Counted from the first letter of the stretch, positions 27,344 to 36,242 are shown. The stretch: 64,000 nt of DNA from Streptomyces sp. JH34 (GCF_029428875.1 NZ_JAJSOO010000001.1:186001-250000), one strand, 5' to 3'. Made by a program: numbers and translations. The notes: generated by a model not told the origin, from the sequence alone.

Positions 27344-27721
27344 ATGATCGCTGAACTGCAGTGTGTGGTGCTGGACTGCGCGGAACCGGCGGGACTGGCC
27401 AGGTTCTACGCGGCCGTGCTGGGCGGGGAGACCGACCGGCCCGACGGACGCTGGGCACTCGGCGAGGACTGGGCGACGGTACACACCCCGGACGGACCGG
27501 TGCTCTGCTTCCAACGGGTCGCGGAATACCTTCCTCCGCTGTGGCCGGATCCTGCCCGACCGCAGCAGTTCCACCTGGACTTCGCCGTCCCTGATCTCGA
27601 CCGTGCCCAGGAGCAGGTGCTCGCACTCGGAGCGACCGTGCTGGACGAGGGCGACGACGCCCGGAGCTGGCGTGTGTTCGCGGATCCGGCCGGACACCCG
27701 TTCTGTCTGGTACGGCACTGA
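27344..27721 (+). CDS. VOC superfamily protein
   Basis: 125 residues, a single glyoxalase-like domain: 'QCVVLDCAEPAGLARFYAAV' at the N-terminus, 'FHLDFAVPDLDRAQEQVLAL' in the middle and 'RVFADPAGHPFCLVRH' at the end. This subtype has lost some metal ligands and is often annotated as glyoxalase_6. A TAGGAT -10-like hexamer lies only ~10 bases before ATG 27344, so the mRNA may be leaderless. It is followed by the 32-base tandem repeats. Confidence 0.8.
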   Translation: MIAELQCVVLDCAEPAGLARFYAAVLGGETDRPDGRWALGEDWATVHTPDGPVLCFQRVAEYLPPLWPDPARPQQFHLDFAVPDLDRAQEQVLALGATVLDEGDDARSWRVFADPAGHPFCLVRH

Positions 27722-27744
27722 CCCGGGGCGCCCGGGCGAGGGTC

Positions 27745-27840
27745 CGGGCGCCCGGGGCCGGGTCAGCGGCTGATCCCGGGCGCCCGGGGCCGGGTCAGCG
27801 GCTGATCCCGGGCGCCCGGGGCCGGAGTCAGCGGCTGATC
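27745..27840. repeat. three tandem ~32-base repeats at a convergent gene end
   Basis: The unit begins CGGGCGCCCGGGGCC and ends GTCAGCGGCTGATCC. Copies begin at 27745, 27777 and 27809; the third has an extra A. Each contains the 12-base palindrome CCGGGCGCCCGG. The last copy includes the stop codon and final codons of the minus-strand gene at 27828, so the array looks like duplication of that gene's end. It can form serial hairpins and probably terminates both convergent genes. Confidence 0.85.
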
Positions 27841-28169
27841 AGGACCAGGGCGGCGCAGATGCCGCCCATCGTGCAGACGGTCAGGACGGACACCGCGACA
27901 CAGCGGGCCCTGAGCCGGTCGTAGCGTTCGGTGTACTCGCCCCGGAGTTCCACCGCGCGGCCGGCGATCCTGGTGAGTGTCTCCCGGCAGACCTCCACCC
28001 GGTCCGCCACATAGACACGCTCGACCTCCTCCCGCTGCGCGGTGGTCAGCCAGGGCAGGGAGCCCGTGAAGCGGCGGGCTTGCCGACGGGCCTCCTCGAC
28101 CTCGGCGTTCCAGAGCAGGTAGCCCTCCACCTGAGCCAGGCCCCGCGCGCTCTCCTTGTCCGGCTTCAT
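27828..28169 (-). CDS. small membrane protein downstream of ctaD
   Basis: 113 residues. ATG 28169 follows AGGAGG. The N-terminal two thirds is helical with 'VEGYLLWNAEVEEARRQARR' and 'LPWLTTAQREEVERVYVADR'; a single transmembrane helix closes the protein ('VSVLTVCTMGGICAALVLIS'). It begins 34 bases after the ctaD stop, so it is in the same operon. In other streptomycetes equivalents are carried in databases under cytochrome-oxidase names, but the sequence has no oxidase features. Function unknown. Confidence 0.75.
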   Translation of the reverse strand: MKPDKESARGLAQVEGYLLWNAEVEEARRQARRFTGSLPWLTTAQREEVERVYVADRVEVCRETLTRIAGRAVELRGEYTERYDRLRARCVAVSVLTVCTMGGICAALVLISR

Positions 28170-28203
28170 GCGGTCCTCCTCTCCTCGAACCGTTGCCCGG
28201 GCC

Positions 28204-29934
28204 CTATTCCTGCTTGTCCCCGGGAGCCACCGTGACGGATTCGTGAGGACGGTTCGTCGTCTCCTCGAGCGCACGGATCGACGGGTGGTGCAGGTCGAAC
28301 GCGGGCGATTCCGAGCGGATCCGGGGAAGGGTCAGGAAGTTGTGCCGGGGCGGCGGGCAGGAGGTCGCCCATTCGAGGGAACGGCCGTAGCCCCAGGGGT
28401 CGTCGACCTCGATCTTCTTGCCGTACTTGGCGGTCTTCCAGACGTTGTACACGAACGGGAGCATCGACAGTCCGAGCAGGAACGAGGAGATCGACGAGAC
28501 CGTGTTCAGAGTGGTGAAGCCGTCGGCGGCGAGGTAGTCCGCGTAACGCCGGGGCATGCCCTCGGCGCCCAGCCAGTGCTGCACCAGGAAGGTGCCGTGG
28601 AAGCCGACGAACAGCGTCCAGAAGGTCATCTTCCCGAGACGCTCGTCCAGCATCTTGCCGGTGAACTTAGGCCACCAGAAGTGGAATCCGGCGAACATCG
28701 CGAAGACCACGGTGCCGAAGACGACGTAGTGGAAGTGCGCGACCACGAAGTACGAGTCGGAGACCTCGAAGTCGAGCGGCGGCGAGGCCAGGATCACGCC
28801 GGTCAGACCGCCGAAGAGGAAGGTGACGAGGAAGCCCACCGACCACAGCATGGGTGTCTCGAACGACAACGACCCCTTCCACATCGTGCCGATCCAGTTG
28901 AAGAATTTGACCCCGGTGGGCACGGCGATCAGGAACGTCATGAAGGAGAAGAACGGCAGGAGAACGCCGCCCGTGACGTACATGTGGTGTGCCCACACGG
29001 TCGCCGAGAGGCCGGCGATGGCGATCGTCGCGGCGACCAGTCCGACGTACCCGAAGATCGGCTTGCGGCTGAAGACCGGAATGATCTCGGAGACGATGCC
29101 GAAGAACGGCAGGGCGATGATGTACACCTCTGGATGGCCGAAGAACCAGAAGAGGTGCTGCCACAGCAGCGCGCCGCCGTTGGACGGATCGAAGATCAGC
29201 GCGCCGAACTTGCGGTCGACCTCGAGTGCGAGCAGCGCGGCGGCGAGCACGGGGAAGGCCAGCAGGACCAGGACGCCGGTCAGCAGGACGTTCCAGGTGA
29301 AGATCGGCATGCGGAACATCGTCATACCGGGCGCGCGCATGCAGATGATCGTGGTGATGAAGTTGACCGAGCCGAGGATGGTGCCGAAGCCGGAGAAGGC
29401 CAGACCCATGATCCACAGGTCGGCTCCGACCCCTGGGGTACGAACGGCGTCGGTGAGCGGGGTGTAGGCGAACCAGCCGAAGTCGGCCGCGCCCTGCGGG
29501 GTGAGGAAGCCGGCCACGGCGATCAGCGAACCGAAGAGGTACAGCCAGTACGCGAACATGTTCAGCCGCGGGAACGCCACGTCGGGCGCGCCGATCTGCA
29601 GCGGCATGATCCAGTTCGCGAATCCTGCGAACAGCGGCGTCGCGAACATCAGCAGCATGATCGTGCCGTGCATCGTGAACGCCTGGTTGAACTGCTCGTT
29701 CGAGACGATCTGCGTACCCGGACGGGCCAGTTCCGCGCGCATGACGAGTGCCAGGACACCACCGCCGAGGAAGAAGGCGAACGAGGTGGTCAGATACAGC
29801 GTGCCGATCGTCTTGTGGTCGGTGGTGGTCAGCCACCTGATCACCACGTTCCCCGGCTGCCGACGCCGCACAGGCAGTTCGTCCTGGTAGGCCTCATCGG
29901 CTTCCGCCGAGACTGCGGGACCCCTCGTCGTCAC
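28204..29934 (-). CDS. ctaD: cytochrome c oxidase subunit I (stand-alone ctaD)
   Basis: 576 residues, twelve transmembrane helices. Heme and copper ligands are present: '[13 protein letters not shown]', the CuB/Tyr cross-link region '[18 protein letters not shown]', 'WAHHMYVTG' and '[12 protein letters not shown]' with the two histidines for hemes a and a3. GTG 29934 follows AAGGAG. The catalytic subunit of the aa3 oxidase reduces O2 to water. Subunits II-IV and the bc1 genes are absent here, so this is likely an additional copy outside the main oxidase cluster. Confidence 0.93.
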   Translation of the reverse strand: MTTRGPAVSAEADEAYQDELPVRRRQPGNVVIRWLTTTDHKTIGTLYLTTSFAFFLGGGVLALVMRAELARPGTQIVSNEQFNQAFTMHGTIMLLMFATPLFAGFANWIMPLQIGAPDVAFPRLNMFAYWLYLFGSLIAVAGFLTPQGAADFGWFAYTPLTDAVRTPGVGADLWIMGLAFSGFGTILGSVNFITTIICMRAPGMTMFRMPIFTWNVLLTGVLVLLAFPVLAAALLALEVDRKFGALIFDPSNGGALLWQHLFWFFGHPEVYIIALPFFGIVSEIIPVFSRKPIFGYVGLVAATIAIAGLSATVWAHHMYVTGGVLLPFFSFMTFLIAVPTGVKFFNWIGTMWKGSLSFETPMLWSVGFLVTFLFGGLTGVILASPPLDFEVSDSYFVVAHFHYVVFGTVVFAMFAGFHFWWPKFTGKMLDERLGKMTFWTLFVGFHGTFLVQHWLGAEGMPRRYADYLAADGFTTLNTVSSISSFLLGLSMLPFVYNVWKTAKYGKKIEVDDPWGYGRSLEWATSCPPPRHNFLTLPRIRSESPAFDLHHPSIRALEETTNRPHESVTVAPGDKQE

Positions 29935-30110
29935 TGCGGCACTCCTTCGGTCGACGGCCGATTGCTGACTCGGCGACCAGGATGGACTCCCCGCGTCGGT
30001 ACCGCAGGTCATCTCCGTGCGCACTGCACCAGTGGCTGGCAAAGGACACTCCGATGGCCGAAGGCGGAGATGCCCGTGTTGACGAGCGGCACCGCGTCTC
30101 CGCCGGAGGC

Positions 30111-30662
30111 TCAGGCGGTGGCCCAGGCCCGCAGCGCCTCACGTGAGGGGAAGTCGGCGACGTTCTTGTCGAGGGGGTCGTCGGTGTACTGGTGGATGCG
30201 CCAGGGCGCGTCGATACGAGGTGCGGCCGCCTTGCCGTAGTCGGCGATCCAGAGTCCGTCGCCGGAGTAGGAGCTCGTGTCGTGGTTGATCCAGAAGGAG
30301 CGGTTGCAGTAGAGCAGGACACGGTGGTGCGGCCTCAGCCTCTTCACCTCGCGGATGAAGTGGTCCTTGTCCGCGCTGCTCGCGCGTGTGCCCTCACCCG
30401 TCTGTTCCCAGTCGACGGCGAGCAGGTCGCCCTCCCGCTCCGGGGTCCTCTCCACGAAGTACTCCGCCTGATCCTTCGCGTGTCCTGGCCAGAGGAAGTG
30501 GTAGAAGCCGACGACGCAGTCGGCGTCCCGGACGCGTTTCGCCTGGCTCTTCAGCCGTGGATTGACGTAGGAACGGCCCTCGGTCGCCTTGACGAAGACG
30601 AAGTCCTGACCGTCCGTGTCGAAATCCGTCTGATAGGCGCTGACATCGACGCCGTGCAGCAC
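30111..30662 (-). CDS. GH25-family (lysozyme-like) protein without signal peptide
   Basis: 183 residues. GH25 muramidase features: '[12 protein letters not shown]' with the N-terminal Asp, '[15 protein letters not shown]', 'GFYHFLWPG' and the catalytic 'LLAVDWEQT' (Asp-x-Glu), ending '[18 protein letters not shown]'. GTG 30662 is chosen because GGAGG lies 8 bases upstream and the domain starts at once; a longer frame to 30767 adds no signal peptide. A cytoplasmic or lysis-released enzyme is therefore suggested. Confidence 0.82.
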   Translation of the reverse strand: MLHGVDVSAYQTDFDTDGQDFVFVKATEGRSYVNPRLKSQAKRVRDADCVVGFYHFLWPGHAKDQAEYFVERTPEREGDLLAVDWEQTGEGTRASSADKDHFIREVKRLRPHHRVLLYCNRSFWINHDTSSYSGDGLWIADYGKAAAPRIDAPWRIHQYTDDPLDKNVADFPSREALRAWATA

Positions 30663-30850
30663 GGGTACCGCCTCCAAGTGGGGCCTTGTGGTTCCGTTTC
30701 TGGCTCCCCATACCTGCCCACCCCGACCTCTTCCATCCGTGGCTCCGGTGCTGAACCGATTCGGCACCTGGAATAGCGCCCGCTCCCCCGGGGTTGGTGA
30801 TCCGGCGAGACGCTTTCACTCGGGGCACTCCGCATCGGAAGGTCGGATTC

Positions 30851-31510
30851 ATGAAGATCGGCATCATCGGGGCAGGCAACATCGGCGGCAATCTCGTCCG
30901 GCGGCTCACGGCACTGGGACATGACGTGTCCGTCTCCAACTCGCGCGGGCCCGAGACGCTGAAGGCTCTGGCCGAGGAGACCGGGGCGACGGCGGTCACC
31001 TCCACGGAGGCGGCTCGGGGAGCCCGGATCGTGGTGGTGACCGTTCCTCTCAAGGCTGTGCCGGACCTGCCCTCGGGCATTCTCGACGGAGCGGCGGACG
31101 ATGTCGCCGTCATCGACACGGGGAACTACTATCCCCAGCAGCGTGACGGACGTATTCCCGCCATCGAGGACGGGCTGACCGAAAGCCGTTGGACCGAGCA
31201 GCGGATCGGCCACGCCGTGGTCAAGGCGTTCAACGGTACCTACGCCCAGGACATCCTGGACAAGGGTTCCCCGCAGGGCACACCCGGACGGCAGGCCCTT
31301 CCGGTCGCCGGCGACGATCCGGCGGCCAAGCAGGCGGTCCGTGACCTGATCGACGAGCTGGGCTTCGACACCGTGGACGCGGGCGGCATCGACGATTCCT
31401 GGCGCCAGCAGCCGGGCACCCCGGTGTACGGGAACCGGGGCGACGCCGGTGCCATCACGAAGGCCTTGGCCGACGCGTCACAGGAACGCACCGCCGACTG
31501 GCGCGCCTGA
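30851..31510 (+). CDS. NADP/F420 oxidoreductase-like Rossmann protein
   Basis: 219 residues. N-terminal 'MKIGIIGAGNIGGNLVRRLT' is a textbook GxGxxG nucleotide-binding motif, followed by 'VSVSNSRGPETLK', 'IVVVTVPLKAVPDLP' and 'VIDTGNYYPQQRDG'. The fold is that of F420-dependent NADP reductases (F420_oxidored). The region after residue 115 resembles predicted dinucleotide-binding enzymes of COG2085. GGAAGG precedes the ATG. Substrate unknown. It ends in a strong 12-bp terminator hairpin. Confidence 0.85.
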   Translation: MKIGIIGAGNIGGNLVRRLTALGHDVSVSNSRGPETLKALAEETGATAVTSTEAARGARIVVVTVPLKAVPDLPSGILDGAADDVAVIDTGNYYPQQRDGRIPAIEDGLTESRWTEQRIGHAVVKAFNGTYAQDILDKGSPQGTPGRQALPVAGDDPAAKQAVRDLIDELGFDTVDAGGIDDSWRQQPGTPVYGNRGDAGAITKALADASQERTADWRA

Positions 31511-31517
31511 CCGGTGC

Positions 31518-31547
31518 CGCGCCGCACCCTGGGCGGGGTGCGGCGCG
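31518..31547 (+). terminator. 12-bp hairpin terminator
   Basis: CGCGCCGCACCC (31518-31529) pairs with GGGTGCGGCGCG (31536-31547) across a 6-base loop, 8 bases after the stop of the Rossmann protein gene. It can act on both strands. Confidence 0.7.
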
Positions 31548-31575
31548 GGCGAGCGCTCCCGGGCCGTGGAGGGAC

Positions 31576-32073
31576 TCACTGCTCGGGCGGAAGGCTGTCC
31601 ATGAAGGAACTGACGGAGAACACGGCACGCCCGGCGCCCGCCGGGCCGTATCCGGGCGGGGAGGACAGGCCGTACTCCTCCATGGTCGAGCGGTAGGCGT
31701 GGAGCAGCCTGATGTGGTGCTCGAGCGGAGCGCCGTCGGGGGCTGTCCTGCCCAGGGGGGTCGTCGGCTCGGGGCACCAGGTGGTGAAGCGCGGGGTGAT
31801 GCCGTGCGACATGAAGAAGCGCAGGCCCTCGGTGGTCGAGGCGATGGCCTCGTCGACGGTCGTGAATCGGAGATCCGGGTCCGGTCGAGGTAGAGCCCGA
31901 GGACGCCGTCGGGCCCGGCGGCCACGCGGTACGGCGAGGCGGGGTTGACGCGCACCGACACCACGGTGCGGCGGAGGTCGTAGGGGCCGCAGGTGAGGAC
32001 GATCGGCTAGGGCGGGCGGCGGAGTGCGGCCTCTGCGGGTTCGGGCAGCGTGCCATGGTCGAAGGAGAAGGTG
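31576..32073 (-). pseudogene. decayed radical-SAM protein gene (core deleted)
   Basis: On the minus strand one frame gives an N-terminal-like piece ('YLTFSFDHGTLPEPAEAALR', in-frame TAG at about 31998, then 'YDLRRTVVSVRVNPASPYRV'). After a frame change near 31880 the C-terminal piece follows ('TTVDEAIASTTEGLRFFMSH', 'RFTTWCPEPTTPLG', 'VFSVSSFMDSLP'). I associate both pieces with biotin-synthase-like radical SAM proteins, from memory. The central part with the CxxxCxxC cluster motif is missing. Combined stop, frameshift and deletion make it a clear remnant. Confidence 0.6.
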
Positions 32074-32246
32074 AGGTACGGCCGGGTTCACTACGGGACG
32101 ACATGTGCGGGCTCCTCGGGTCCGGTGTCCTGGACGTTGTTGCGTGTACGACACACTGTCCGACGAACCAGTGCCGCCCACCGTTCGCAGATGATCCGCC
32201 CGGCTTGCGGGAGTCGCCCCGGCCGGCCGGGGCAAGGAGAGCTCTC

Positions 32247-32789
32247 ATGGCTCGCACGATGTCCGTTTCGGACAGCATCCTGATCCGCATGGCGCCGTCG
32301 GCCGTGTACGCGGAGCTGAGCGATCCCACCGCGATGGGACGCTGGAGCCCGGAGAACAGGGGTGCGAGGGTGCTCGGGGAACACCGGGGCGCCCATGTCG
32401 GCATGGTCTTCGAGGGGCGCAACAGGCGCGGCTCCTTCCGGTGGACGACGAAGTGCACGGTGACGGCCGCCGATCCGGGCGAGCGCTTCGCCTTTCGCGT
32501 GCACGCCATCGGGGCGCGCCGGCCGCTCCTGCCCGGGGCGATCGCGTTGTGGGAGTACCGGTTCGAGTCGGTCGACGGCTGCACGCGTGTCACGGAGACG
32601 TGGACGGACAACCGGCGGTCGTGGCCCGACTTCCTCGCCAACGCCTTCGACCGGGTCGCGACGCGGGGGCATACGTTCGCCGAATTCCAGCGCGGCAACA
32701 TCCGCACGACGCTGGAGCGTCTCAAAGCGGTTCTGGAGCAGGACGGATCGGCGGACGGCCGCGTGGGGGACGGGCTGCGTCACGGGTGA
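32247..32789 (+). CDS. SRPBCC-family (polyketide cyclase/START-like) protein
   Basis: 180 residues after AAGGAG. A helix-grip ligand-binding domain: 'SDSILIRMAPSAVYAELSDP' strand-helix opening, 'GRWSPENRGARVLG', 'ERFAFRVHAIG', and a long C-terminal helix 'RGNIRTTLERLKAVLEQD'. It binds hydrophobic ligands or acts as a cyclase/dehydratase in related proteins; no substrate can be assigned. Stands alone, divergent from the radical-SAM remnant. Confidence 0.82.
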   Translation: MARTMSVSDSILIRMAPSAVYAELSDPTAMGRWSPENRGARVLGEHRGAHVGMVFEGRNRRGSFRWTTKCTVTAADPGERFAFRVHAIGARRPLLPGAIALWEYRFESVDGCTRVTETWTDNRRSWPDFLANAFDRVATRGHTFAEFQRGNIRTTLERLKAVLEQDGSADGRVGDGLRHG

Positions 32790-33143
32790 GGCGTAAGGCC
32801 GTGGGCTCGTTGCGCTCCTGGCGCGCGCCGGCGCCCGGATCGGTCCGACGTGACCGTCACCGGGCGTGTCGCGGACCGGCCGGAGCCCGGCCGGCCGAGT
32901 CCCGGGAAGGTGCCGGAATGCTCGGTCGCGCCGGGCTCGCCGTGCTGGGCGGTCAGTGCGCGGCCGTGGGCACCACCTCGCCCGAGGCAGCCGGTGGCGT
33001 GGCGCGTGGAAGCGGACTGCGGGCGCATCCCGCGCCGGGCGGCTCTCCGGCCACGACGCCCCTGAAAACGGCCGGGGGCGGCGCCTGTCAGTGGTCGGGC
33101 GCACACTTGCCCGCGGAGCTCGGCACGGGCGAAGGGGGCAGTA
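32790..33143. other. 354-base spacer
   Basis: No gene recognised. CCGGCCGG-AGC-CCGGCCGG (32876-32894) is an 8-bp hairpin that may end the SRPBCC transcript. Confidence 0.4.
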
Positions 33144-33623
33144 GTGAGCATGCCGCAGGAGAGAGGGTTCGAGCCCGCGACCGGCGACGGTCCCGAGTTC
33201 TCGGAAGGCACCGAAGTGCGCATCGCGGAGGTGCGGACCGCTTTCGAAGGGATGCTCCAGATCAGACGGCTGACCGGCGCGGACCACGCGGATCCGGAGG
33301 GGGTCCCGGCTCCGTGGGAGCTCAACCGGCCCCTCCGGGCCGTGGCGCTGGCGTTGGAGGCCGCGGGGATACCCGCTTCGGCGGTCGGCGCGTCAGGGGA
33401 ACGTGTCATCACGGGCTATCGCGTGTGTGACGGCGAGGCACCGGGCTCGGTGCGGGTCGAGTGGACCGGCCCACCGGGCAGTGGAGCGGCACACGACGAG
33501 GAGGAGGCGCTGGCCCGGTGCGTCACCACCCTGCGGCGGCTTGGCTGGACGGCTCTGCTGTACCGCGGACCGCGCCGACGACGCTTCCTCGAGGTGGAGG
33601 CACCTCCCGGAGCCCGTTCCTGA
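33144..33623 (+). CDS. hypothetical protein (159 aa)
   Basis: Starts GTG-AGC-ATG, so the start is either 33144 or 33150, after GGGGGCAGTA. The sequence is soluble and acidic. The middle section 'LNRPLRAVALALEAAGIPAS' and the end 'ALARCVTTLRRLGWTALLYR' look like conserved helices. It has good streptomycete codon use. No family is recognised and no signal peptide or membrane helix is visible. Neighbours give no functional hint. Confidence 0.6.
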   Translation: MSMPQERGFEPATGDGPEFSEGTEVRIAEVRTAFEGMLQIRRLTGADHADPEGVPAPWELNRPLRAVALALEAAGIPASAVGASGERVITGYRVCDGEAPGSVRVEWTGPPGSGAAHDEEEALARCVTTLRRLGWTALLYRGPRRRRFLEVEAPPGARS

Positions 33624-33752
33624 CCTCTGGTCACGCGGACGGAGGCAGGGCCCGAGGGGAGTCAGGACTCCGGGTGACACCGGGCACACGCGCACTGTCA
33701 GACCCATGGGCGATGCTTGACGGTCCGACACCTCTGACCGGGAGATGCCCAG

Positions 33753-33980
33753 ATGCACCAAGCCGAAATCGCCGCGGCGCAGGCGTACATCCGTTTACTG
33801 GCCGCCACCCGTGCCGCCCTCGCCGACCCGGCCGACGCCCCGCTGTACATGCCGCTGCTCGCCTCACCGATCGAGGAGGCGGACGAGGCCCTGCGGGGCG
33901 CCGGCCTGGCGGGGAACGAGGACAGGCTTTTCGCTCTCGTACGGGAGCTTCAGCCGAGCCTGACGGGTTCCGATCACTGA
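33753..33980 (+). CDS. small helical hypothetical protein (75 aa)
   Basis: ATG 33753 follows GGGAGATG. Helix-rich: 'IAAAQAYIRLLAATRAALAD', a Pro-containing turn, 'PIEEADEALRGAGLAG' and 'RLFALVRELQPSL'. No family recognised. It ends ahead of a strong bidirectional terminator. Confidence 0.6.
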   Translation: MHQAEIAAAQAYIRLLAATRAALADPADAPLYMPLLASPIEEADEALRGAGLAGNEDRLFALVRELQPSLTGSDH

Positions 33981-34060
33981 CGGTTCCGCACACCGGAGCC
34001 TCCGGTCACCCGCCGGGGCCCACACCCCACCCGCGGGAGCGGCAGCCTGTCGGCGCGGCG

Positions 34061-34087
34061 CGGTGGGCGCCCTCGGGGCGCCCACCG
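34061..34087. terminator. 12-bp bidirectional terminator
   Basis: CGGTGGGCGCCC (34061-34072) pairs with GGGCGCCCACCG (34076-34087) around TCG. It lies between two convergent genes, 80 bases after one stop and 14 bases from the other. Confidence 0.8.
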
Positions 34088-34101
34088 GCTCGGTCGGCCG
34101 G

Positions 34102-34863
34102 TTACTGATCGCTGCCGTACATGAGGGAGCCGGGGGTAGTGAGGAGCTCCCCGGTCTCCAGCCAGGTCTTCAGACCGGAGAGGATCATCGGCCATCCGCC
34201 GTACAGCTCCTCGTTGGCGCCGTCGCGGAGCTCGTCGTGAGTGACGGTCAGCCGGCAGGAATCTCCGACTGGCTCGATCTCCCAGGTGATACGGGTCGCG
34301 CCCTCGTCCCTCACCTCGTCGCTCCAGAGGGCCACCATGCTCTGCACGAGCCTGCGCGGCGGATCGACCTCCAGGTTCTGCCCCTCACCCAGCGGGCCGG
34401 GAGCACCGGGAGCACCCATCTCGAAGCGTGAGCCCTCGGCCCAGTCCGAGACGACGCGGGCGCCGAAGTTGTACTTGCTTCTGATCTCAGGGTCGGTGAT
34501 CGCCTCCCAGAGACGCTCGGGAGTGGTGCGGATGTAGATCTCGAAGACCTTCTCCATCGGATTCTCCAGTCGGCTCTTGAGGTCACTGAGACCGGCCGCC
34601 CAGGGCTCGGCGTACTTGCTCACCCACCGGTCGTGGACGAGCCGGATGGGCACCGGGTTCAGGAAGTGGAGCTTCTCCCGCCCCCGCCGTCGTGTGACGA
34701 CCAGCCCCGCCGCCTCCAGCAGCTTGAGGTGCTTCATGACTGCGAACCGTGTGATCTCGAAGCGGGACTCCAACGCCCCCAGTGTCTGCCCGTCGTCACG
34801 GAACAGCTCGTCGAGCAGGCCGCGTCGTGTCGGATCGGCCAGAGCTTTGAACACAGCGTCCAT
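34102..34863 (-). CDS. ArsR-type regulator fused to SRPBCC (AHSA1-like) domain
   Basis: 253 residues. An N-terminal winged helix of ArsR type (~1-100: 'MDAVFKALADPTRRGLLDEL', 'FEITRFAVMKHLKLLEAAGL', 'RRRGREKLHFLNP') is followed by an AHSA1/SRPBCC domain (~105-240: 'EIYIRTTPERLWEAITDPEI', 'GSRFEMGAPG', 'GGWPMILSGLKTWLETG'). Such fusions sense a small molecule through the SRPBCC cavity. ATG 34863 is used. A perfect inverted repeat 14 bases upstream suggests autoregulation. There is no CxC metal motif, so it is not a classic metal sensor. Confidence 0.88.
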   Translation of the reverse strand: MDAVFKALADPTRRGLLDELFRDDGQTLGALESRFEITRFAVMKHLKLLEAAGLVVTRRRGREKLHFLNPVPIRLVHDRWVSKYAEPWAAGLSDLKSRLENPMEKVFEIYIRTTPERLWEAITDPEIRSKYNFGARVVSDWAEGSRFEMGAPGAPGPLGEGQNLEVDPPRRLVQSMVALWSDEVRDEGATRITWEIEPVGDSCRLTVTHDELRDGANEELYGGWPMILSGLKTWLETGELLTTPGSLMYGSDQ

Positions 34864-34876
34864 AGGGCAAAAATAT

Positions 34877-34892
34877 GTGACCTTTTGGTCAC
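34877..34892. promoter_or_regulatory. operator-like palindrome GTGACC-TTTT-GGTCAC
   Basis: A perfect 6+6 inverted repeat centred 22 bases upstream of the ArsR-SRPBCC ATG, flanked by AT-rich sequence (AAAAATAT). Most likely the regulator's own binding site. Confidence 0.6.
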
Positions 34893-34937
34893 CTGTCAAC
34901 AGGGGAAAACGACCTGAAGCCGCCCGCCGGAGCGCGA

Positions 34938-35027
34938 TGAATTGATTCAAACGGCGAAGAAACCTGACCGGCCGCTTGACGAGCAGCAGTGCCCAAACTT
35001 AGCGTACGTTCCGGATGAAACGATTCA
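34938..35027 (+). promoter_or_regulatory. rhaI promoter and paired operator-like sites
   Basis: TTGACG at 34976-34981 and TAGCGT at 35000-35005 with an 18-base spacer form a good housekeeping promoter. TGAA-TTGA-TTCA lies at 34938-34949 and TGAA-ACGA-TTCA at 35016-35027. The second sits just after the expected transcription start, the first 78 bases upstream. This arrangement fits a repressor that loops or blocks the rhamnose operon promoter. Confidence 0.55.
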
Positions 35028-35075
35028 CATCCCGATCCTGACCGGTCGCCGGATGACTCTGCTTACGAGGTGTTC

Positions 35076-36242
35076 ATGTCTGATGTGTCGGCCGTCAAGG
35101 CAGCTCTGAAGTCTCAGGTCATCGAGACGCCCTCCTGGGGTTACGGCAACTCCGGGACCCGCTTCAAGGTCTTCGCCCAGCCCGGTGTCCCGCGCGACCC
35201 GTTCGAGAAGCTGGCGGACGCGGCGCAGGTGCACGCCCACACCGGGGTCGCGCCCAAGGTCTCGCTGCACATTCCGTGGGACAGGGTGGAGGACTACGCG
35301 GCGCTGACCCGGTACGCGGAGGAGCACGGGCTGCGCATCGGTGCGATCAACTCCAATGTCTTCCAGGACGACGCCTTCAGACTGGGCTCGGTCACCCACC
35401 CGGATCCGAAGGTCCGCCGCAAGGCCACGGACCATCTGCTCGAGTGCGTGGACATCATGGACGCCACCGGCTCTCCCGACCTCAAGCTGTGGTTCTCGGA
35501 CGGCACCAACTACCCGGGCCAGGACGACATCGCGGGCCGCCAGGACCGTTTGGCCGATGCACTGGCCGAGGTCTACGAGCGGCTCGGCGACGACCAGCGG
35601 ATGCTGCTGGAGTACAAGCTCTTCGAGCCCGCCTTCTACACCACCGACGTCCCGGACTGGGGCACCGCGTACGCCCACTGCCTCAAGCTGGGCCCGAAGG
35701 CGCAGGTCGTCGTCGACACCGGCCATCACGCACCGGGCACCAACATCGAGTTCATCGTGGCCTTCCTCCTGCACGAGGGGAAGCTCGGCGCGTTCGACTT
35801 CAACTCCCGCTTCTACGCGGACGACGACCTGATGGCGGGGGCGGCCGACCCGTTCCAGCTGTTCCGGATCATGCATGAAGTGGTCAGGAACGGTGGTCTG
35901 GAGGCCGAGACCAACGTCAACTTCATGCTCGACCAGTGCCACAACATCGAGGCGAAGATCCCGGCCGTCATCCGCTCGGTCATGAACGTCCAGGAAGCGA
36001 CCGCCAAGGCGCTGCTGATCGACGCCGAGGCGCTCTCAGAGGCCCAGCGCTCCGGAGACGTCCTCGCTGCCAACGGCGTACTGATGGACGCGTTCAACAC
36101 GGACGTACGGCCGCTGCTCGCCGAGGTCCGCGAGGAACTCGGCCTGGCCCGCGACCCGTTCGCGGCCTACCTGACCTCCGGCAACCAGGAGCGCATCGCC
36201 GCCGACCGCGTCGGCGGGGAGCAGGCGGGCTGGGGCGCCTGA
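35076..36242 (+). CDS. rhaI: L-rhamnose isomerase
   Basis: 388 residues. Catalyses L-rhamnose to L-rhamnulose, step one of catabolism. Family markers: 'IETPSWGYGNSGTRFKVFAQ', 'SLHIPWD', 'LKLWFSDGTNYPGQDDIAGR', 'LLEYKLFEPAFY' (Glu metal ligand), 'VVVDTGHHAPGTNIEFIVA' and 'GAFDFNSRFYADDDLMAGA' with the Asp/His metal ligands of the TIM-barrel isomerases. ATG 35076 follows GAGG by 6 bases. First gene of the operon rhaI-rhaD-rhaB. Confidence 0.94.
   Translation: MSDVSAVKAALKSQVIETPSWGYGNSGTRFKVFAQPGVPRDPFEKLADAAQVHAHTGVAPKVSLHIPWDRVEDYAALTRYAEEHGLRIGAINSNVFQDDAFRLGSVTHPDPKVRRKATDHLLECVDIMDATGSPDLKLWFSDGTNYPGQDDIAGRQDRLADALAEVYERLGDDQRMLLEYKLFEPAFYTTDVPDWGTAYAHCLKLGPKAQVVVDTGHHAPGTNIEFIVAFLLHEGKLGAFDFNSRFYADDDLMAGAADPFQLFRIMHEVVRNGGLEAETNVNFMLDQCHNIEAKIPAVIRSVMNVQEATAKALLIDAEALSEAQRSGDVLAANGVLMDAFNTDVRPLLAEVREELGLARDPFAAYLTSGNQERIAADRVGGEQAGWGA

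Noticed and set aside
25418..27718. 766-codon minus-strand frame opposite FUSC
   Set aside because: Arg/Gly/His-rich shadow frame without membrane or catalytic features.
28156..30240. 694-codon plus-strand frame opposite ctaD
   Set aside because: His/Glu/Arg-rich shadow; ctaD on the other strand is unmistakable.
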